Source: Picochlorum sp. 'celeri' (lineage: Eukaryota > Chlorophyta > Trebouxiophyceae). Taken from it: DNA of 64,000 nucleotides. The notes below the pieces were generated by a model, which searched no databases, was not told where the DNA came from, and was given only the letters and a program-made list of their open reading frames with translations. Numbering within the stretch: the first letter of the stretch is position 1; each line of letters begins with the position of its first letter. Shown one piece after another: positions 36,812-46,642 of this stretch. Both the position numbers and the translations under genes were made by a program. Where the stretch lies: positions 992,001-1,056,000 of the forward strand of contig JAACMV010000007.1 of NCBI GenBank assembly GCA_010909725.1, read 5' to 3'.

Positions 36812-37854
36812 TTATTTCTTTTTGTATTTGACATCTCTCGCTCCCATATTTTCTGCCTCTTTGAATGCTCTCTTGATCGATCCCAGATCATCTGTAAGTT
36901 TCACTCTTGGTAAAACTTCCTTCTTCTCTCTGGGCTGATCCAATCCGCGGTCCACCCCTTCTGGGTCCACCACGAGTTGAATCGCAAGAGCAGCCAATCC
37001 AGTTGCATTTGCTCCAAATATGAATGTGATAAGGTAGACAAGACCTCGAACGACAGATTGGATCACTAGGGTTATGTTGCGCGCGGTATATTGGGAGGGG
37101 ACATCTTGGTGAGCAAAATAGTCATCCACCACACGTGAGAGCAGGAAAAAGCCATAGCAGAATGCTCCAGCCTGAGCCACACCTCTGCAATAAGGAGAAA
37201 AATAATACGTGCGTGTGAGACATGAAAAGACGATATTATTGACTTTGAAAAAACCTACATGAGACATTGGACGATGCTGACATCTTTCGGCCCATCCTCC
37301 TCCTCTGTCACAGTAGCCGCATCCAAAGCTGCAAGCTGATCCTCTTCCTCTTCTTCAGAGTCGCTCGCCTTGCTTGAAGACAATGGTACAGTTGTGGCTC
37401 GCTCAGCTCGCTTCCTGAATAATCTATAGAAGTAAAATATCACGAGGAGAATATATCCCCCTCCAGCTATGTTTTTCAGCGTATCAGATCCTTGCTGAGG
37501 ACTGTACATTGCTTCGGCACTCAAACCGGGAGGACAGATACTCACATAGAACAAACTTGTATACAGAAGTACTTCTGAGATGTAGCCAGATGATTTGTTG
37601 AGCCGGAGCAGGGCTGCCCAGGGTGTATTGTCGTTCTCAAGCCAGTGAGTGCTACAAGTTAAGGGCTTGGATTCTTCAGAATTATTGGGGCCCGTGCACC
37701 CACTCCTACATACCACTTTACGAGGCCATTTACATCTATGTATACTATGAGGTGCTATATATACGTTTGTATCTCGATTATGTCTCACGCAAACGCCCTG
37801 ACGCTGCGTCGCTGGCAAGTACGAGTGCCACAGCGACACTTCACGCAGTGACAT
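36812..37854 (-). CDS. DUF3082 plastid membrane protein, two exons
   Basis: The product is 322 residues. Exon 1 (37854-37259) and exon 2 (37184-36812) join over a 74-base intron (GTAGGT donor, TTGCAG acceptor) that splits an Ile codon. The first part is Arg/Ser-rich (residues 1-60), like a transit peptide. Then come GLSAEAMYSPQQGSDTLKNI with a membrane helix (GGGYILLVIFYFYRLF), an acidic loop, and after the junction a helix pair ending TARNITLVIQSVVRGLVYLI and TFIFGANATGLAALAIQLVV. That final block matches DUF3082, a family otherwise mostly of cyanobacteria and plastid-bearing eukaryotes. Function unknown. The cyanobacterial origin fits a plastid inheritance. Divergent from RNase Z. Confidence 0.75.
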
Positions 37855-38340
37855 GGTATTGATAATCCCCTCGATTAGGTATCAAATCAAGACTTTATAC
37901 AAAAAAATTGACAATGTGCTACCAGACGAGCCCAAATAAGAATCGAGCATGTAATTTTGCGCCTGAGCGCATCTTCTCTGGGATGCAACATGACCGTCTG
38001 CAATGGCCTGATTCAAATTGCGATCAAAGCCTCTCATCACCCGGTCTGGGCCATTAAATTATATTTGAAGCATTTGAATGTTCGATTTATCGCAATAGAT
38101 CAGGAAATGCATACAAGCGTTTGAGTTCATAGTTCTATTTCTCCTGCGCATGCTGAGATTTTTGTACTCTTTTACAGTCTCTGAACATAGAAACGACCGA
38201 GTACATCCAAGATACTATCAAATATATATTCTGGGATTTTTCGCTTGATCAGAGTCAAGTCCCTGAGCAAGTCGCTGGGACTGCCTGTAGAGAGACGGCC
38301 TGCAAGTCTTCAGCTCAGTTGTCTTCGTATTCCCTTCATC
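37855..38340. promoter_or_regulatory. Divergent intergenic region between DUF3082 and RNase Z genes
   Basis: This holds the two start regions. A short ORF-like frame precedes the RNase Z ATG (38245-38340 stays open) but begins without ATG. No other feature is seen. Confidence 0.35.
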
Positions 38341-40805
38341 ATGGGTAAACGACCAGATGATGAAAAGGCCAACACCTCCTGTCATATTCAGGTGCTTGGA
38401 GTTGGCTCTGATACGGGATGCACGGTGCCTTCTGTGCTGCTGTTTTTTGACAGGAAGAGGTACCTGTTCAATGTTGGGGAGGGGTTTCAAAGGTTTTGTG
38501 TTGAGCACAAGGTCAAGTTGACCAAGGTTACCTCGGTGTTGTCAACTAGATCGACAACACATACGCTCGGAGGTCTACCCGGAATGCTTCTGACCATGAA
38601 GGATATTACTGCTGGTGGATTGCTTGCTGGTCAAGTGGGATTTGATGTTCATGGTTCAACGGGTATGATGACAGCAGCGAATGCATTCAAAACGTTCGTG
38701 AGCTTCAAGGATATGGGACTCAAGGTGAAGGAATTTGGATCAAAGGAAAAAGTGGGGCTCTCACAGATATGCGATCCAGTCATTCAGAATGAGTCTGTGA
38801 CCATCACGCCAGTTGTTGTCCAGCCATCTGCTGATGCGTCCAAAGAGCCTGAGGCCAAAAAGGCCAAAATGGAGAATGGAGATGCATCTAGCACGCATCA
38901 CAACGGTCCAGTATCGTGCTACGTCTGTCAGCTGTCGGATATACCAGGAAAATTCCTCCCTCAGAAGGCAGCGTCATTAGGAGTTCCACGTGGCCCATTG
39001 TATGGCAAACTGCAAAAGGGAGAATCGGTTGAGGGGGCAAATGGGAAAACAGTACACCCTTCTGATGTGATGGAGCCCAGCACTGCTGGACCAGTTGCAA
39101 TTGTTGTCGATTGTCCCACAGAACATTACATCGAAGGGCTTGCTGACTCTTCACGCGGGCTTGCGTCGTACTCTAAAGATACCAGAGGTGTGTGGTTTTT
39201 TCTAGTTTTTTTTCAAGAATATCCTTACTTAGTACCAGATGGAATCCACAGATCAGTTATCCTCAATATATATATTGTATCTTTATTATTGCAGTGGCAG
39301 TCATGGTCCATCTGACCCCAAGGGATGTCCTGAGAAGGCAAGAATATCTGGATTTCATGCAGAGCTTTCCTCAGACAACACAGCACATTCTTGTCGCTGA
39401 ATCCATGGCAAAAGGGATTCCAATCATGAAAAAGAGTGCCATGCTTCACAGCAAACTGCATTTCTTGGACCCAATTGCTTTCCAACCCCTCCATCATTCA
39501 ATAGAAGAGCAATATGATGATCCATTCCCATCAAACACAACTCCTGGAATAAACATGCTCAAATACTGTCTCCGTCCAGTGGCCAAGCAAGGATATATGC
39601 ATGGTACGTTTTCCTATACTCCCCTTTGAGATCTATCTACTAGGCTTTGTGTATTATACTAATAACCATTGCTTTGACAAACCAATGCAGATGAGTGCAC
39701 AACTGCCTTTGAGGAGGAGGACGTCATCAAGGACCTTGTGGTCAGCAAGCCAAAGATTAAAGAACTTGCTGATGCCATCAAATCCTTTGAGCCACCTACT
39801 GCATCAAAAGATATTCCTTCGATAGTAACATCCACACAAGGTGATCATGTGAGTGTTACATTCCTAGGCACCGGTGCAGCAATACCCTCAAAGTATAGAA
39901 ATGTCACTGGCATTCTTTTACAGAATAATGGCGCATCCATTCTCATGGACTGTGGAGAGTCATCCCTCGGACAATTATACAAGAGATTTGGAAAAGAAGG
40001 AACAGAAGAAATATTGAGCTCCTTAAAGTTCATTTGGATATCTCACATTCATGCAGATCATCACATGGGCCTAGCATCAGTCCTGGGTGCACGAAGCAGA
40101 GTTTTACATGAGCAACAAAAGCCAGACGATCCCTTGCTGATTATAGGGCCGAGGCCTCTTCGAAAGTCACTACATTTATATTCATCGCTAGAGCCAATGG
40201 CGTTCACATACGTCGAAGCATCATGCACAGAAGTCGGAGAGAATGGCAAGACCAAAGATGTAGACTCCTCTGTGCTCCAGTCACTCCAAGCAGCCATGGC
40301 ATCCATGGGATTGAAGCGATTGGAATCGGTACGCGTGGAACATTGTGCCCACGCATTTGCACTCGTACTAGAGAGCAACGATTACGATCACGCCGCCAAC
40401 ACGGGATGGAAAATTGTCTTTTCAGGCGACACCAGACCATGCCCACAGCTCGTCACTGCTGCCAAGCACGCCACCCTGTTGATCCATGAAGCAACATTTG
40501 AGGACACCATGAAGGACGAAGCAATAGAAAAGAATCACTGCACAACAGGAGAAGCAATCGCTGCCGGAGAAGAAGCCCAGGCATACACCACCCTGTTGAC
40601 CCACTTTAGCCAGCGGTACCCCAAGATTCCAGTCATTGATGAGACAACATTGCACTCTTCCAACCATGTTGGTGTCGCATTCGACCTGATGACTGTCCGT
40701 CTCTCAGACCTTCCTCGAATCCCTCGCATTGTCCCTGCAGTCAAGATGGTTTTTGAAGAAGATTCGAATGGGATGGACCAAGATCATCCTTCAAATCCAT
40801 CCTAA
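38341..40805 (+). CDS. ELAC2: Long-form tRNase Z (ELAC2-like), three exons
   Basis: The product is 756 residues. It cuts 3' trailers from precursor tRNAs. Exons: 38341-39187, 39295-39603, 39691-40805. Introns of 107 and 87 bases have GTGTGT and GTACGT donors; splits give RVAVMVHLTP and MHDECTTAF joins. The N-terminal half is the degenerate domain of the long form (ELAC2/TRZ3 type) with VLSTRSTTHTLGGLPGMLLT, lacking metal ligands. The C-terminal half holds the zinc motif SHIHADHHMG at about residue 501, FLGTGAAIPSKYRNVTG, the AHAFALVL region and FSGDTRPCP with a later HSSNHVGVAFD. No clear organelle presequence begins at ATG 38341, but an upstream extension could supply one. A TGTAA signal is 22 bases past the stop. 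Confidence 0.92.
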
Positions 40806-41068
40806 AAAAAAATCTACTTGCTGAATGTAAAAAATCATCTGCAACTATCGGAGCATCTGATCACACAATAATTTTAATCGTCTTACGCATCTAGTTCGTG
40901 AAATTCGAGGTACGGCAACGTTGCATCGAATGTTCCCCTAAAAAAGAGCATCTCGAGCCATATCGGAATCAGACATCTCGGCAATGTCCGACGATGGGTG
41001 ATAAACCCCTCTGATAATGCCATTACATTCATTAATATTTACTATTCTGCAGTTTTCCAGCGACAAAA

Positions 41069-41866
41069 ATGATGGCTCAGCGAATCACAGCGAAAACGCA
41101 AACCTGTGGCCTAGAGTGCCGAGCACTGCAAAGAAAACAGTCACGTGCCCACCACCGCATTGTCTGTACAGCAGCATCACGCAACGATGAGTCTACTCCA
41201 TCCATGGGTCAGAAGGCATTTGCGGCTGCAGCTGCCACTCTCATCGCTGCGACACCCTTGTCTGCAGTGGCAAACGAATTTGATCTGTTGGCCAATGGGA
41301 CACCTTCCTCATACATTGTGGACGATGCATCCGTTCTGAATAGAGCGACACGGGGATCTCTCGGGGATGAGCTAAAGAAACTTGAGGAGAAAACAGGATA
41401 TCGCTTGGAAATCGCGACAGTGCGCAAGCTTGAATTTGAGAGTGATGCTTTTGCATTTGGTGACAAGCTCGTGTCCAAATGGTTCCCAGGGCAGAACAAC
41501 AGGGGTCTTCTTCTTGTCGTGACATCTGCCAAGGATGGAGCATTGACTGGAGATAAAGAATTCATGAATGCTATTGGGGATGATTTGATCGACAGTGTTG
41601 TGGGAGAGAATGTGTCGATTCTGACAGAAGAGGAAAAGTACAATGAAGCAGTGACATCATCGGTGCAGCGAGTGGTTGCTAAACTCACGGGAGAAAAAGA
41701 CCCAGGAGCACCAGTCAGAGTTGAAAAGGTGAGAAAGAGAACATACAAGACCAAGAAGGAAACTGAGGCCAAGAAAGATGCAACATCAACCATTGTACTT
41801 ACTCTTTTGTTAATTTCCTTTGTGGTGCCCATGCTTCAGTACTTTGGATACACCAACCAGGACTGA
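41069..41866 (+). CDS. Thylakoid lumen TPM-domain protein
   Basis: The product is 265 residues, intronless. The N-terminus is bipartite: a stroma-targeting part rich in Gln, Arg and Ser (1-40) and a hydrophobic stretch (AFAAAAATLIAATPLSAVAN) with a lumenal cleavage site after AVA. The TPM domain covers about 70-200 with YIVDDASVLNRATRGSLGDE, IATVRKLEFESDAFAFG, NRGLLLVVTSAKDGALTG and a C-terminal hydrophobic anchor (about 235-258). This resembles plant TLP18.3-type lumen proteins, which help photosystem II repair. Lumen targeting is inferred from the presequence. A TGTAA signal lies at 41932-41936. Confidence 0.85.
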   Translation: MMAQRITAKTQTCGLECRALQRKQSRAHHRIVCTAASRNDESTPSMGQKAFAAAAATLIAATPLSAVANEFDLLANGTPSSYIVDDASVLNRATRGSLGDELKKLEEKTGYRLEIATVRKLEFESDAFAFGDKLVSKWFPGQNNRGLLLVVTSAKDGALTGDKEFMNAIGDDLIDSVVGENVSILTEEEKYNEAVTSSVQRVVAKLTGEKDPGAPVRVEKVRKRTYKTKKETEAKKDATSTIVLTLLLISFVVPMLQYFGYTNQD

Positions 41867-42412
41867 TTGATTCGATTGATTGATTGATGCATACCATGGA
41901 TATACAGTCTGTCATCCATATTCTGTACAAATGTAAGAAGAAATTACGAGTATCTTGGCGGTTGAGTCAATGTGAGGGCAACGGAGCCCTAATGGCAGGC
42001 TGTTCTGTGCATGAGACATTCACGTGTGATCTCGATCCTCTTGTTCTTCGGCGAGAAGGGCAGAATAATGTGTACAATGTCAATTATGTTTCACCTGAGA
42101 CGACTATTCAAAATATTACGTGCTTACATGAAGAAAAAAAATCGACTCGAGAAGTTTCCCTGCAATTGGTTACGTGAATGGCCCACATGCAAATTGGAGA
42201 TGATTCAAGACGTTCGAACATGAATTGTCGATCTGACGGGGGAAGTTGCGCAAAAATTAAAATGTTGGTTCGGAATGCCAGGTAATTTTGTAGAGAAAGT
42301 TCTATCAATGCGTGTAAGATGCCACAAGCATTTCTTGATGATGGAAGATTGGGTTCCCAAACTGCGACGGTTTGGAATGATGCCTGCTCATGGCACTGCG
42401 ATCATCTGTGCA
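41867..42412. other. Convergent 3' intergenic region with a GATT repeat
   Basis: This 546-base stretch separates the stops of the TPM and CobW genes. It starts with a GATTGATTCGATTGATTGAT simple repeat (about 41867-41888) followed by the TPM poly(A) signal. I see no credible gene in the rest. Confidence 0.4.
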
Positions 42413-43875
42413 CTATACCAAACATTTTCTAAACGAATCGTTTAGGGCCTTACGGTTCAGATTTCTGCCAATGAACACCAATCTGTTGGTACGAGTTTCT
42501 CCTGGAGCCCATGGCCTGCCATGGCCATTTGCTGATGATCCCATTCCCAGCATCATGTGGACTCCCTGGAAAACGTGTCGATGAGGGCTTCCCTGAATTG
42601 CAAGAAGTCCTTTCGAGCGGAAAATATCATTTCCAAAATTCTGAAGAAGAGCTGAAAGCCATACTTCCAACTTGTCAATGTCGCATTCTCCTTCGCATTC
42701 AATCCCCACACTCTGGACAGATTCATCATGCTGATGGTCCTGGTCTGGATTCAAAAACTCAGGATCCATATCCATGATCCTGTCCAATTCGAAAGCTCGT
42801 ATATCCAAAATTTCTTTGAGAGGAACTTGAGAATGAGTTGTCTCATAAATTGATGCGGGGGCATTGATGGCCTTGATTCGCTTCTTCACACAAGCCAGTT
42901 CCTCTGGAGACACAAGATCTAACTTGTTGAGAATGATACGATCTGCGAAAGCAATTTGCTCGACAGACTCGTTTTCGACACCTTCATCTTTTTCCTCATC
43001 CAAATGTTGAATAACATGCTTGGCGTCAACAACTGTGATGATACCATCGAGTCTCGTGTTGGCCTGCAATGCAAGAACAGAAGTGAAAGAAATGGGTTCT
43101 ACTCGGCTAATTAGCAAGTCGGCGTGCATGGTCTCACGCATCTGTACATACCTGCAGGTATTCGTCGACAAAAAATGTCTGAGCAACCGGTGCGGGATCC
43201 GCCAGGCCAGTAGTTTCAATGATGATAGCATCCAGAGGGTCACTGCGCTGCAGCAATTTGTGCAGTATCTTGATCAAATCCCCACGAACTGTGCAACAGA
43301 TGCATCCATTGTTCATTTCGACAACTTCCTCCTGCACGCCATTAGAGTGTTGGGAAAGTCTATCATAGTTGCAAACATTTCTAGTGTTCAACTGGTACTG
43401 TATTGTCCGATAGCATGGCGCAAGGCAGGATGCATTCAGCTGATATCGATAGCAAACTTACCTGGCTCTGGAGCACAAGTCCATCGTCTACACCAACCTC
43501 GCCAAACTGCAAAGAATGGTCACGGGCACATGAGGACATTGGAACATAACCTTGATCGTAATATGAGGAACCCTATCTGATCGAGAGAGTGACGCAATAT
43601 TTTGTCAAGAGGCGCGTCGCCACTCGGAGCAAAGATACTCTGTCGCCGACCCCCTCCTGTTACCCTGCTTCACGACCGCACCCGATCAATGCGTACCTCG
43701 TTTTCAATAATGGCAATCTTTTTTCCATGATTTCCACTCAATATTGAATTAATCAAAGTGGTTTTTCCACTACCCAAGAAACCTGTACAAAAAGCCACAA
43801 GGTAGGCGCAAGGAGGCTCCGTGGACTTCGTTGAATACACTACATACCTGTTATAACAGTCACCGCAAGCTTCAT
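42413..43875 (-). CDS. CobW/ZNG1-type zinc metallochaperone GTPase, five exons
   Basis: The product is 329 residues. Exons: 43875-43848, 43782-43697, 43506-43462, 43331-43152, 43063-42413; introns of 65, 190, 130 and 88 bases with donors GTATGT, GTACGC, GTAAGT, GTATGT. Joining restores Walker A GFLGSGKTT, ENEFGEVGVDDGL, the metal site MNNGCICCTVRGDLI (CxCC), the ETTGLADPAPVA block and NKLD. A CobW C-terminal domain ends the protein (LLAIQGSPHRHVFQGVHMML, LVFIGRNL). The acidic His-containing run PDQDHQHDE lies between. This subfamily acts as the zinc chaperone ZNG1, delivering zinc to methionine aminopeptidase in eukaryotes; older names are COG0523 or CobW. A cobalamin role is not implied. It has the most introns of any gene in the window. 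Confidence 0.9.
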
Positions 43876-44430
43876 TTTGATATAATATTATACTTTTATA
43901 ATGTATATATGCACTTACATCTGATCTATAGTGCAGGACCAGAAAAAAAGATTTTCTGGGGATTTCATCCCAAACCTACTACGGCGTCTGCATCCTGACG
44001 CTCTAGATAGCGAAGAATGCCCAAATGCTATCTCAAAAATTATTTTAAAATGTCAACTTCATTATATAGAGACATGAAAGGGTTTCAGATCCAATTCAGG
44101 TAATGCTATGAACTAGTTGCTTGCTGACCCACAGTCTGTGTTGAAGTCTTTGCGTTTCAAACCAGAAAAAAAGATCCCTGTTGAACATATTCACCACATC
44201 AAAGCAATCAAAAATACTATGATATTTTTCTCAAGTACTTGTCTCTGTACTCTCGCAGATCAAGAGCTCCAACATCAGGATGTACTTGGGGTCTCTGTGG
44301 CAGGTGTACCTTGCCGGCCATAGTGTCCTTATTGCTCATAGAAATACTTGGAAGATACCAAAACTTATTCTCAGAGATTATTTTTATCATAAAAGTTTCA
44401 GTGTTCTTTGCATGGGCTGTGCATTGTTCA
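43876..44430. promoter_or_regulatory. Divergent intergenic region with a small minus-strand ORF
   Basis: This holds the promoters of the CobW and nitroreductase genes. On the minus strand, ATG 44321 to TAG 44217 encodes 34 residues including RPQVHPDVGALDLREYRDKY. Its composition is protein-like, but no family is recognised, and it may be a small gene or an artefact. The region is otherwise A-T rich. Confidence 0.35.
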
Positions 44431-45084
44431 ATGCATTCGACATCGACACCAGGGAAAGAGTGTATTCCTGACAGCAAGAGCCTCCCTTCTGCTGAAGAGA
44501 CAATGGCACTCATAAAATCCCGACGGTCAGTATTTTGCAAAGACATGAATCCTGACATATCTCTTCCACGAGAATACATTGAAGGCATGCTTCAAGCAGC
44601 AAATTGGGCACCATCTCATGGAAGATCCAATCCATGGCACTTTGTTGTTTTCACAGATGCATCAAAAATACACGAGTTGAAGCAAATTTCCCTTTCCTGC
44701 ATACGGTCTACCAAAGGTGATACATATGCATCCAAATATGAGAGTGACTTTGATGAAAACGTCAGATGGATGAGGGCAAAAGCCCTGATTGCTATTGTCA
44801 TGAAGCGTTGCTCACCCCAACAAAGAAGAAATCCAGAGTGGGAGGAAATCGCGGCTTGTGGCTGCGCTGTCCAGAATATGCACCTATATGCTACAACGCT
44901 CCCGAATGTTTGCGGATATTGGAGCAGCTGGTACGAGTCTGCCAGGGAGGCTTTACTCATGAAGACATTTCTTGGCATCTCAGAAGACGACAGAATCCTG
45001 GGATTTTTCATCTTGGGGGCATCTACTAGTACGCGGATCAGATACGAAACTGTGCGACCTACAGTCTCATCTGAATGGAGATGA
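44431..45084 (+). CDS. Nitroreductase-family flavoprotein
   Basis: The product from ATG 44431 is 217 residues. It has the nitroreductase fold signature ALIKSRRSVFCKDM near the start, followed by MLQAANWAPSHGRSNPWHFV, ALIAIVMKRCSPQQ, AACGCAVQNMHLYA and YESAREALLMKTFLGISED with FFILGAST, the flavin and NAD(P)H-binding landmarks of FMN-dependent nitroreductases. The substrate cannot be read from sequence. The frame stays open upstream to 44239 with a hydrophobic stretch, but no ATG supports it; a spliced upstream exon could add a signal or membrane part. A stop region follows at 45082-45084. Confidence 0.82.
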   Translation: MHSTSTPGKECIPDSKSLPSAEETMALIKSRRSVFCKDMNPDISLPREYIEGMLQAANWAPSHGRSNPWHFVVFTDASKIHELKQISLSCIRSTKGDTYASKYESDFDENVRWMRAKALIAIVMKRCSPQQRRNPEWEEIAACGCAVQNMHLYATTLPNVCGYWSSWYESAREALLMKTFLGISEDDRILGFFILGASTSTRIRYETVRPTVSSEWR

Positions 45085-46055
45085 GCGGCCCTTATCCGAT
45101 ATCGGAAGCAATATTATACGGTAACGCAGCCGCTAGCTTTCAATTAAAGCCCTCACCATATTCATGACTTTTTGTCCATACACGACTTGATCCTGGAACA
45201 GGTACAGTTACTCCCCATCTCCGGTAGGGAAGAGCAGCAATGCTTCCAGCATATTTCCAATATACCCTCTTTTTTCATGCTTTTTATTTGAAAAGAGCCT
45301 GATTTGTTCTTCCCCGAGTGCCTGCATCACGCCCACGTGGTTAAACCTGCTCGAGCTCTCCAAAGAGACTCCTCTCCACGATGTGACATTCCATCCATAT
45401 TTGAAGCCCTTTTGATTGAAATCCCGAGAATAATATTGTATACCTTTGAATATGCAATAAACGATCGACGAGTATGTTTCATGAATATCATTGATCAGCC
45501 TTTTAATGCCCATACAGTCGGATATGATTGGTCCTAGATCATGGGCACGCCTACTACCAGTCTTCACCGAGACTCGTTTCATCCCCAAGACTCGTGCAAT
45601 CGCGCACACGGCATCTACACTCGCAAGTTTTGATACTCGCACTTGATTCGACTCCAAGTACATGCCGGATCATATATGTTTGGTCCTGCAGAGACGATCG
45701 TATTCAACACTGTCATGCTGTGAGTTTTGTGTTGCCTCATGTGGTCTGTCGTCTCAGGACTCATCTGTTCCATCTCTATAGATAAACACGGCGTAGCCAT
45801 TCCCAATACAGTCGTTTTCAAAGTCATCCTATGCTACGACATGAAGATCTCGACTGCCATACTCTTCATGATGAAGAGCTCTTGGGCCTTGCAAGACTAT
45901 TGTCTTCAGTCTACTGAGGAGTAGCCCATGATTGGCTGTGTGAGACGAGATTTCCCAAAATAAAAAGAAGGAATACCTTGACGTATTCATCACATGCACC
46001 TCCATAATTCATAAATTAAAATTATTTAGTGTATTCCATAGATAGATTGCCGCCA
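45085..46055. other. 971-base interval without an assigned gene
   Basis: This is the longest unannotated interval. The minus strand has a 151-codon ORF (45663 to 45208, ATG start) and another of 70 codons (45827 to 45615), neither with a recognised family. The interval may include a gene with introns, an RNA gene, or long untranslated regions. No tRNA or known RNA motif is recognised. Confidence 0.4.
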
Positions 46056-46640
46056 ATGGTTGTGCAAACTCGGCATCAGCGTTCGTTGGGAGAGAATCAT
46101 GCAACGACGACAGAGGAGCATCGACCTAGCACTGGTGCTGTACGTCTATGAATTATGTTTAAAAATATTGTTTAGAACGTGGCGATGGGGTGTTATTTTT
46201 GCCATGGTTGAGGAAGTGGGCAGCAGAGGGAGTCTTGCTGAACTGAATACTGATATGGATGCAGGTGACGTTGGAAGAGGATCTGAGTAAGATGAAAGAG
46301 TATAGGGATAGGTATTTGAACAGGGACAAGGGGGATCAGAGTGTATTTAGGAGGCTGTCAAGGTGTGTGATTTCTTTCGAGGTGCTGACTGTTTTTGTGT
46401 ATAGCTTGTGTGATACTGCTGCAAGGGATATTACGACGGGTGTGTACCATGTGCAGTTGGATACGTAAGACAGTATTTCAGTTAGAGGTGCATGCGGGGC
46501 CGTATATGTTTGATGTGAGGGAGCATGTTGGGTTTTATCTTATTGGAGCAGTGTTGCTGTACTTGTTAGGGTCATCATTGTTGCATGTGTCCATGGCCCT
46601 GTGCGGGCGCATGTTTTCTACATTACAATATATGAGTTGA
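46056..46640 (+). CDS. Unrecognised small membrane protein, four short exons
   Basis: I built a 123-residue model: exons 46056-46139, 46265-46362, 46405-46439, 46486-46640. Donors are GTACGT, GTGTGT and GTGTGT; acceptors ATGCAG, GTATAG and GTTAG. Phases are consistent at all three junctions. The protein has a charged helix (LEEDLSKMKEYRDRYLNRDK, then GDQSVFRRLS), a middle part including TAARDITT, and one strong membrane segment near the end (VGFYLIGAVLLYLLGSSLLH). The pattern suits a small tail-anchored or single-pass protein. I do not recognise the family. An alternative is that the gene ends earlier, in exon 3, with the membrane segment not coding. Its stop is 2 bases from the APC5 stop on the other strand. 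Confidence 0.45.
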
Positions 46641-46642
46641 TA

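Noticed and set aside
44239..44430. N-terminal extension of nitroreductase with a membrane-like segment
   Set aside because: There is no ATG in this extension, and the domain begins normally after ATG 44431; a spliced exon remains possible.
45208..45663. 151-codon minus-strand ORF
   Set aside because: It has an ATG but no homology, and ORFs of this size occur by chance at this base composition; noted only as an open question.
46405..46471. Alternative last exon of the 46 kb gene ending in QLDT
   Set aside because: It would leave the hydrophobic downstream frame unexplained, although it cannot be excluded without transcript data.
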